A DNA stretch of 64,000 nucleotides from Anthoceros angustus (taxonomy: Eukaryota; Streptophyta; Anthocerotopsida; Anthocerotales; Anthocerotaceae): contig MU008163.1 in NCBI GenBank assembly GCA_010909165.1, forward strand, positions 682,001 to 746,000, in the 5' to 3' direction. Shown piece after piece: positions 56,694 to 64,000 of this stretch; position 1 is the first letter of the stretch, and each line of letters opens with the position of its first letter. The translations under genes and the position numbers were made by a program. The notes under the pieces were generated by a model. That model made no database searches. It had not been told where the DNA came from and saw nothing but the letters and a program-made list of their open reading frames with translations.

Positions 56694-57044
56694 ACGATAT
56701 ACTCATTGAACAAGCACACTTCATATACTAGTTGCAAGCAAAAGAGACTTGTTATTCCCAATATTCCATCTTTGGAGTACTTGTTATTCCCAAGTAGGGC
56801 AAAGTCTCATCGGTGCTTAATAATTAATTGTTTTACGTGATGATTTTCCCTATGGGACTACAATGAAAGATGGACAATCGTTTAAGGATATTCACACCTC
56901 AACCGTCACTATTATTTAGTGATATAAAGCTAGCATATATAGATAAAAATAAATCTCATCTTAATTACATAATATATAGACATAAATACACAAAGATAAA
57001 TATTAAATTAATACCTCAATTAATAAGTCCAAGATTGATATCTT

Positions 57045-59720
57045 TATAAGTGGGTTTTTATTGAGGTGAAAAAACCGATGGGAAAAGCCCATCCAGGAGG
57101 GGACAACCAAAGGGGACCAGGGGGTCGAGGTGGAGAGGAGCAACTAAGCTCCCTACCTAAAGTCACCTACTGCACCGACAATGTCATATGCAGGAAGAAT
57201 AAACGGCCTGCAAACCACGGAGGTAGAGGAAGATCGTCACCTAGTGTCGCCGCCTTGTGGAGGATCACGTTGGGAGCGCCTGCTGAAGGGCAATTGAAAC
57301 CCGTTGTCGGAGTATGCTATGAAGTACGAGAGGGACCCTCATGTTCTGCACGCATGGTAAGCTTTGGCAGGACTTGACAAATTTGTCAAAGTCCTCGACC
57401 ATTACCCATCGTTTTAATGCAAGCGGAATAAAGAGATGGCCGCTTGCATCCCGCTATATTGCGGACCTTGAGAGCCGTTGCTCGGTGACCAACTGGATGG
57501 TTAGTGATGACTGGCGGAGATGGTGTCTCGTGTAGGATCGGTAACCACCACATCCGCCACCGAAACACAGTCGCCACGGACAAGTGCAGGTCGATTACGA
57601 TTGAGCGACTGCGGAGAGTATACACCGCTCCCTCCGGGCATGTAGCGCTTTCGCGGCGATGGCGAACATGACATCGCGGATGGCATCGTGAGTGGCAATG
57701 CGATGACCCGTGGGGCGGCGACAAGGTGTGTCACCGATTGAACGACCAGACGGAGAGTATACACCGCTCCCTCCGGGCATGTAGCGCTTTCGCGGCGATG
57801 GCGAACATGACATCGCGGATGGCATCGTGAGTGGCAATGCGATGACCCGTGGGGACAACGAGCAAGGTGTACCCAGAATCATCGAGGCGGGCGCACTCGC
57901 AAGTAAGGCGAAGAAGCCACGAGCTCGGCGGGCCAAAACGGAATCGCATCGCGATGGTGAAGGTGGTTGGTGCGATGTGAAACCCGTATGCATGGGCGGG
58001 CGGTAGCCAAGCACTGCGCCCTTCCGAGAATAAGCGGGAGGCGCTCTTGTGGACTGGATGGAGGGTCTGGAGGATGATCGGAAAGCTGGCGGCGCTTCTC
58101 GGCGAGGATGCTTGCAACCCCGATACCATCGGTAATAAATATCGAGAAAGGAGGAAGTCCTTAGAGCATCCATTGATAACATGTCCCTAGCTTGCCTCAA
58201 GGGCGTTTGAGAGAAGGTTCCCTCATCCACTCCGGATCGAGATCCTCCGGAAAGGGCCTGTCATGGAGGATGAGCGAGAAGCCAAAGCGAGGCAGAGGGC
58301 CCAAGCGCCTGTGAAAGCCGTCGGGAAGAGACCTCCAGTGAGGCAGACCTATGCCTCAAATTGCAGTGGGGCGCTTGCAGTGAGCGGATCGCCCATAGGG
58401 CACTCAAAAGCCCCAGGCGGGATATCCCCAAGAGTATTCATAATCTTCCTATCAAACCGCCGGTAGGGACAAAAGGGTCGGGGGCGGAGGCGTGTCACGA
58501 TAGGGTAACCGGGCGCCTAGCAAAAGCAGGAGGAAAGAATTCCAAAGGCCACTGTATCCTCTAGCAAAGGGAGGTCCTCGACATGGGAGAGGTCCTTTGC
58601 GAGCGTCCAGAAGCTCCATGAAGTCAAGGGAACCGAAGGGACCCCTAGAATCCGCAGTCCCAAAGCCGGAGCAATCTCCCCAGCAGGAAACTACAAAGTA
58701 GGTAGAATCCCCGATGGACGCGGCACTGGGACAGCTTGACCTTCAAGCCCACCAAGAAAGCTTATGAGAGAAGAGCTCAAAGGCCTCCTTGACTTTGTCC
58801 CCAGGCCTGAGGATGTGAGAATTGTTTGCCAGCAAAGGGAAGACACAGTCGCGCGCTGAGAAGGCGGCCCTAGATAGGGCCCTCTAGTGAGCAATGGCGA
58901 AGAGAGCACCGCCCAGGGGGTCGCCTTGCCTGGTACTTGTGGCCGATTCTAAGACAGAGAAAGCAAATCCTGAAGAGAGGTTCTTGTGCTGGTAGTAGAG
59001 GTTGGGGGACCTCCCGTAGAAGCACCGGACAAAAGGTATAAGGCTCCCCAGGACGCCGCCAGCATCCTTAAGCTCTTCGAAGATGACGCTCCTAGAGATG
59101 GTATTGAAGGCATTCTTGACATCAACCTGTAAGACCACCCACTCCGGTTGGGTATCAAGGCATGCCTTCACTCCAAGCACCTCAGACTCACAGCCCCCCG
59201 GTGTGGCAATGCCAAATTGAAGGGGGTTGAGGTGCTGCTGGAGAAGGGAGCGGCACTAAAGGGCAATAGTGAGGTTGAGCAGCCGCATGAAGGCTTCCCC
59301 GACCGCGAGTGGGCGCACGCCCGAGCCTGGGGCAGGCTTGTCCATAGTGACAAGCCTGCTAGCTGCAAGAACATGGGAAATCCGGTGAGGTGTCTCACCT
59401 CGAGCCACCGTAGCGGCCAGAGAAAAGAGCTCTAGGAAGCCAGTAGATGGATCTTCGGGGAGAAAAAGGTCCCTGAGGTGTTCAAACACCATTCCTGACA
59501 ACCCGGCAGATGAAAGACGTGGGGTCGTAGAGAATGCCGAAGCAAAAGCTGCCCGATCCAGGGAGAAGGGATCCTCTAGGACATAGTCGGATATGTCCGG
59601 GGGGATGGCATCCTTGGGTGCTGGATGGAGGGCACGGAGGGCAACAATGGTCTCTTCAGAAGCGGGGGCCAAGGGGAGGGGTCGAAGAGCCCTGGCAGCG
59701 TGAGCATATTCACCTGCCTG
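57045..59720 (-). mobile_element. LINE (non-LTR retrotransposon), broken
   Basis: Minus-strand order: 59,672-59,256 is open and ends with MDKPAPGSGVRPLAVGEAFM, a typical LINE RT start; 59,180-58,884 is open with VLQVDVKNAFNTISRSVIFE (first catalytic Asp) and STRQGDPLGGALFAIAH (the QGDPLG motif). The A-D-D motif should lie near 58,830 but reads A-N-N-S. Downstream, GHRIATHDAIRDVMFAIA and SVADVVVTDPTR mark the C-terminal region, then LRQRVSIALQQALP near 57,300 at the end. The element copies itself by target-primed reverse transcription. A 140-base segment is duplicated (57,613 and 57,753). The 5' half, including any endonuclease, is missing beyond 59,720. Confidence 0.8.
57605..57860 (-). repeat. 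140-base tandem duplication inside the LINE
   Basis: GAGAGTATACACCGCTCCCT through GATGACCCGTGGGG occurs at about 57,614-57,715 and 57,754-57,855, nearly identical. It duplicates the GHRIATHDAIRDVMFAIA codons. Confidence 0.85.
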
Positions 59721-59729
59721 GCCAAGTAC

Positions 59730-61667
59730 ATTCCTTCCGCATGGTGTATGTCACCACATGTTTGATTACAACTGCTGTGATCCTGTCTTGTTCTTCTCTT
59801 ATGGCCTTTACAGCTTCTAAGGTGTGACATGTATCAACACCTCCCTCTTGCAATTTTTGGCTTCCATTCCGTAGGCACTTGAAAGATCTTCAGCCTTCTT
59901 CCTCTGTTGCTACAAAGCTCCCTTGTGATGCGGAGCTCTTCCCTGTGACCCTTGGCTACAGGGAAGAGCTCTTGCAGTCCATCATATTTTCCCTTGTAAT
60001 ATTCCTTCCGCTGCTCCATGGTCACAATCTTTTACGTAGGAAGTCCTTCTTATCTTCAAGATCCTTGCATACCTTGCCTACTGCCAAAGCTTCGGCCTCC
60101 CTTTCCTATACTGCTTCTCCCACCCTTGCCAGGGCAGTCCTCATTTCTACCGCCGCTTGTTTCTTTGTGGCTTCCATCTCCTCAGCCTTCCTTGCTGAAT
60201 GTGGAGAATAGAGCCACCTTAATAGCCACGTTAAAATTCACCTGTTGTTAAGGTGGTTGGATGGTGGAGTGGTCAGTTGTGCCACACCTCCATCTTGTAG
60301 CCCAGCTGCAAATTCAGCCTGCCGTGAGCGCTCTACCACGGCCTCTCCTACAGGGTTCAGAACACAGCCCTATCATGCCATCCTCACATCGTGACTCCAC
60401 TGCGAGCACCTCCATATGCTTCGGCACCGTATGGTCCCCTCTTGCAAATGTTTCTTAGCATGATGAGAAGGGGAGGAAAACTGTTTTCTCATCTTCCTCC
60501 CAGGGTTCTCTGTTTAGTGCACCATAACTTCAGCTCTCTTCCTTCTTCAGCCTTTGCCTTGTGGCGTTCAACCTCCTCCAACATGTGCTAGGCACTCTCC
60601 AATTCCTTCCTTCACCCCAAACTATGGTGGGTCTCTCTCAAACGTCTTGGACACTCCTCCTTGCTTGGCATGGCCCCACGGTGTCCATACCATGGTAGGT
60701 ATGATACCTAGCCTCGTGGGTGCAATACCTACCATGGTAGTGTCGTACCTACCACGATGGGTTCCACCCTACCAACCATTTCTTGGCCCTCACATCATGT
60801 TCCTGGAGCCTCTCCTGTGGTTGAGAACCACGGCCCTATCATGCCATCCTCACATCGTGACTCCACTGCGAGCACCTCCATATGCTTCGGCACCGTATGG
60901 TCCCCTCTTGCAAATGTTTCTTAGCATGATGAGAAGGGGAGGAAAACTGTTTTCTCATCTTCCTCCCAGGGTTCTCTGTTTAGTGCACCATAACTTCAGC
61001 TCTCTTCCTGTCTTCTTCAGCCTTTGCCTTGTGGCGTTCAACCTCCTCCAACATGTGCTAGGCACTCTCCAATTTCCCTTCCTTCACCCCCAAACTATGG
61101 TGGGTCTCTCTCGAAACGTCTTGGACACTCCCTCCTTGCTTGGCATGGCCCCCTGGTGTCCATACCATGGTAGGTATGATACCTAGCCTCGTAGGTGCAA
61201 TACCTACCATGGTAGGTGTCGTACCTACCACGATAGGTTCCACCCTACCAACCATTTCTTGGCCCTCACATCTGTGTTCCTGGAGCCTCTCCTTGGGGCT
61301 CCCTTGAGGATGCTCCCTCCTCCGTTTGGTGCAAGTTGACATAACATTCCTCAATCAACTCTGAATTCGAATAAGCCCAATATCTACCATACACCAAATT
61401 TAGCTGAATATTCTGCTTCGCTGCCCAAGGCCTGAAATTTGCAAGGTCTTTTGAAGACAATTTCCCTCCAAAGCACATGAATTGTGGCATATCTAGCTTC
61501 CATCCTTTAGGGCCTGGACTTCCTGCCTTAGGCTTCTTGCCTTTGCCTGCCCTACTTTCCTTTGTGGATGTCTTGGTCTTAGTGCCCGCCTCCTTTCCCT
61601 TCGCTTTGGAAGGCCTTGTCATGGCTTCTTTGTTGAGCTCTTGCACAAAGTTGAGAAAAAGGGTCAC
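59730..61667 (-). pseudogene. Minus-strand homologue of the M-P-Q-F family ORF with coiled coil
   Basis: From 61,667 on the minus strand, an open frame of 133 codons reads a Lys/Gly-rich leader, then MPQFMCFGG, NFRPWAAKQ and LVYGRYWAYSNSELIEECYV with NLHQTEE. This is clearly homologous to the + strand array at 18.9-23.6 kb but diverged in sequence. Then come T-P-T-M-V-G repeats (61,250-61,160), a coiled coil (LEEVERHKAKAEEDRKRAE), and toward 59,830 QRKEYYKGKYDGLQELFPV. The layout matches the array: M-P-Q-F domain, palindrome-encoded repeats, coiled coil. A 466-base direct duplication (about 60,361-60,780 and 60,825-61,250) disturbs the middle. No enzyme domain is seen. Confidence 0.65.
60690..61252. 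repeat. Palindrome clusters in the minus-strand homologue
   Basis: TACCATGGTAGGTA and TACCTACCATGGTAG words with ATGATACCTAGCCTCG spacers occur at about 60,697-60,775 and again at 61,163-61,245. The same CTACC/GGTAG palindromes mark the + strand copies, although the rest of the sequence has diverged, so the palindromes belong to the family rather than to one insertion. Confidence 0.7.
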
Positions 61668-61713
61668 TTCTCCTGCAACTCTTACACTATTTGCCGGATT
61701 CCTACCACCATAG

Positions 61714-62528
61714 GTGACATTTCTTCCTTACAATTTTCACACACAATCCACGGCCTTGACCTCTCCCTACACTTTGCAGCAGAACGGAGTAGCTGAGCAT
61801 TTAAATCTAACCTTGCAGGAGATGACATCCTCTTTGTTACATCATGCTCAGCTTCCTCTAGCTTATTGGGCTGAAGCTCTAATGACGTCAACATATCTTC
61901 GCAATAGGTTACCTACAAACGCTGTCGGTGATATGATACCATATGAGGCCTTCACTGAAGAACGCCATCCTTACTTCAGTTGAGGACCTTCGGTTGTCTT
62001 GCATATGCCTTTATTCCTAAAGAAAAGCGCAAGGAATTTTCAGACAAGGCTCGGAAGCTACTTATGCTGGGCTATACAGAAGGCATTAAAGCCTATAAGC
62101 TGTATAATGTCCCTCATCACAAAGTCATCTACTCCAGAAGTGTTACCTTTGACGAAAGCCGCGCTTGGGTTTCAGTGAGAGTTAATCTTCCCTCTGAGGG
62201 TGCCGTAGATGATAGCTTCGATGTCCTTCCAGCAGTTACTACTTTTGATTCTGGAACCCAGCTCCATTCTGAGGACATTTTTCTTGCATGAGAAGGCACA
62301 GATGATGAATATACCGTATAGACAAGGAGTAGGGAAACTTATCTACGCCGCAAACACCTCTCGTCTAGAAGTCGCTTATGGTATAAGCATTCTTTCGCAA
62401 TACCTTGAAAACCCTGGACAACAGCATTGGTCAAGTGTTAAGCGTGTATTTCGTTATCCGAAGGGAACACCACACAGAGGCATCAAGTACTGCTATAAAA
62501 AAGGAAAAGGTCTTGATCTTACAGTTTA
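61714..62528 (+). mobile_element. Ty1/copia element remnant, integrase end joined to RNase H region
   Basis: The open frame 61,714-61,983 carries the integrase core end SPYTLQQNGVAEHLNLTLQE (Glu of D-D-E) and YLRNRLPTNAV. The frame 61,980-62,291 continues LRTFGCLAYAFIPKEKRKEF and VIYSRSVTFDE. At about 62,290 it jumps to YRQGVGKLIYAANTSRLEVA and GISILSQYLENPGQQHWSSV, from the end of RT before RNase H. The reverse-transcriptase core is therefore deleted. The element breaks off at 62,528. Confidence 0.85.
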
Positions 62529-62546
62529 CCTAATGCAACACTTGGA

Positions 62547-63671
62547 ATGCCCTTCGAGAGCCCATCCAGCAACGGCGGGTTTGGGGAGCTGGCACAGAAG
62601 CTTGAAGGACCCGCATTGTGGGATATGACCGTGCTCCGGGTACAAATGATCAACGCCCGCCTTCCAGGCAAGCCAATTTGGCAGTGGGATCATGCAATTG
62701 CTCTTTCTGGCGGGGATTACGCAGTTGCACATGCGTACCGATTGGAGGACGTCCCACCACTGCAATTCGGCCCCTCTGGGCGGGAACGGTGGGCATTCCA
62801 GCTTGTAGAGCCGTCTGGCTTCTTCACCTCGGAGAAGAAGAATTGGTTGATCACGTTATCAACCAATGATGTTGGCCCTTAGAATGTGCGTACGAAGGAC
62901 AAGTGGAAGATCCCCAAGCCTTGATATGTGGGATGTGATCCTAGGTTGGGCAAGGGCATCATGGAACGCCTGAGGGAGATTGCTGGCTTTGTCGTCGACA
63001 TCCTGGATGAGATGAAGAAACGGGATTAAACGATTGCCACCTTCGTGGAGTTGTGCACTCCATCAACATGTGTTATGTTTCATTGCCGCCTTGCCGCAAA
63101 CCGATATGACATCCGAGTTATAGAGCTCGCACCTTGCTTCTTGGACGAGCCGAAGCCGGCAAGTTGTTTAACCGCTGAGAACAGTTTGAAGGAAGACATC
63201 GAGAGCGAGTTGCGGTGGGTGAAGTGGAGCGACCACAGATGGAAAATGCTTGAGCGCACTGTTGGGCCAAGATGGGATGAGGAGCGCATGACGTTGTGGA
63301 CAGGGGCCGAAAAGGGTGTGGGAGGATTGGTGTCTGCAGCATCCAAGGTTGGTGGGAAGCTCGCCATTCTGAAGAAGGAGGTTGACAGACAATGGTGTGT
63401 GGGCTTCGAACACAAGATCCCTTTCGTATACAACCATTGCCACCATTTCATTGCATATGCCGATTTCCGTCTGAATGACAAAGGGATCTTCCATGTCATG
63501 GAAGCATGTGATTTGATTGTGAAGTGTTGTCACTGCATCGGCAGTAGGAAAGGGCATGCTTTGGTGGTTGGGGCAACCTTTGCCTTTGTCTTTACGCCGA
63601 CAGACCTCAATAGTCCTTTGGAGGTGCAAGTCCGTCGCGGCCTTTCCAAGTTGGATTTTCTCTTTGGTTAG
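62547..63671 (+). pseudogene. Unrecognised protein-coding locus, two main open frames
   Basis: Frame 62,547-62,882 (111 codons) reads WDMTVLRVQMINARLPGKPI and LNDV-like C-terminal text; frame 63,045-63,671 (208 codons) reads YDIRVIELAPCFLDEPKPAS, KWSDHRWKMLERTVGPRWDE and PFVYNHCHHFIAYADFRLND, ending F-L-F-G-stop. Between them GIMERLREIAGFVVDILDEM is open, ending at a TAA that one missing base would remove. Amino-acid composition looks like a real globular protein rather than a shadow frame. I recognise no family. It could be one broken gene or exons of an intact one. Confidence 0.5.
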
Positions 63672-63956
63672 CTTTGTTTAGCGCCATCAGATGGCACGTC
63701 CACATTTGTGCCCGTAACATGAAGGCACTGGGCGGTATTACATTTCACTGTTTTCTGTACATCCCAGTGATCGTGGGTTTACATGTCTTTTTCCAATAGC
63801 GAATCCCTCCGAGAAGGCACAGGTGTGCAAATGAACCACCCCCCACGGCCTTCTCCCACATCCGGGTGTGCTAACGCCTGCTGGACATGTCGGGCAAACG
63901 TGAATGGCCCGGTTTTGTGGTCACTTCGATATCGATACACCTTCCTTGTGTCCTTC
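63672..63956. other. Downstream flank, nothing recognised
   Basis: No coding frame or repeat found elsewhere in the window is seen here. The junction to the next feature is sharp at about 63,957. Confidence 0.4.
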
Positions 63957-64000
63957 CGGTATGTAAATCCCCCACCTCGAGATCCCCTGCATTTGATTCA
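63957..64000 (+). repeat. Second copy of the thaumatin gene A intron start
   Basis: The last 44 bases, CGGTATGTAAATCCCCCACC onward, are identical to 39,493-39,536, which cover the last exon-1 bases and the start of the intron of thaumatin-like gene A. The sequence before it is unrelated to exon 1. The window ends inside the match, so its length is unknown. Confidence 0.9.

Noticed and set aside
1-64000. tRNA and rRNA genes
   Set aside because: I looked for conserved tRNA T-loop words and rRNA segments and saw none; the tRNA-Asp-like sequence near 4797 and 5666 is only the primer-binding complement.

Overview
The window is nuclear DNA of a land plant. GT-AG introns split a cytochrome P450 gene and two thaumatin-like genes, one fragment derives from a plant-type arginine decarboxylase, and about three quarters of the window is plant-type retroelement sequence (Ty3/gypsy, chromovirus, Ty1/copia, LINE). 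I cannot name the species. Nothing excludes a non-seed plant, but that is only an impression.

Layout. 1-29,250 is dominated by one LTR-retrotransposon family on the + strand. Long terminal repeats with a TATA box lie at about 3.4-4.8 kb and 26.8-28.2 kb. A primer-binding-site-like sequence follows the first LTR, then gag (6-9.8 kb), protease (10.5 kb), reverse transcriptase/RNase H (11-13.8 kb) and integrase (14.4-15.7 kb). A 10 kb 3' region follows: tandem copies of the integrase tail, an AT-rich TATA-containing block, and five copies of an unrecognised ORF with a conserved M-P-Q-F start, ending in a coiled-coil region. Read as one unit this is a roughly 25 kb Tat/Ogre-like element with an extra 3' ORF. 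Nearly every part has been tandemly duplicated.

29.3-35.0 kb is a decayed chromovirus (gag, triplicated zinc-knuckle/protease, RT, RNase H, integrase, duplicated chromodomain tail). Its 3' side abuts a truncated, inverted P450 copy (35.1-35.8 kb). 35.9-57 kb is lower-copy DNA: AT-rich dispersed repeats, a two-exon thaumatin-like gene (39.4-40.2 kb, +), a nine-exon P450 gene of the CYP85 clan (40.7-43.3 kb, +, with apparent frameshifts), an arginine-decarboxylase fragment (45.7-46.2 kb, -), a second thaumatin-like gene (48.6-49.5 kb, -), and a chimeric block at 50.4-52.4 kb that joins copies of the P450 5' exon, the decarboxylase region and the thaumatin upstream region. A long stem-loop sits at 52.5-52.7 kb.

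56.2-59.7 kb is a LINE (-). 59.7-61.7 kb is a minus-strand homologue of the M-P-Q-F ORF. 61.7-62.5 kb is an internally deleted copia element, and 62.5-63.7 kb is an unrecognised protein-coding locus. The last 44 bases repeat the start of the thaumatin intron.

Caution: almost every recognisable coding region is broken by 1-10 base insertions or deletions, while the intervening residues stay well conserved. Real decay, long-read consensus error and repeat misassembly are all possible, so 'pseudogene' here means broken as given.
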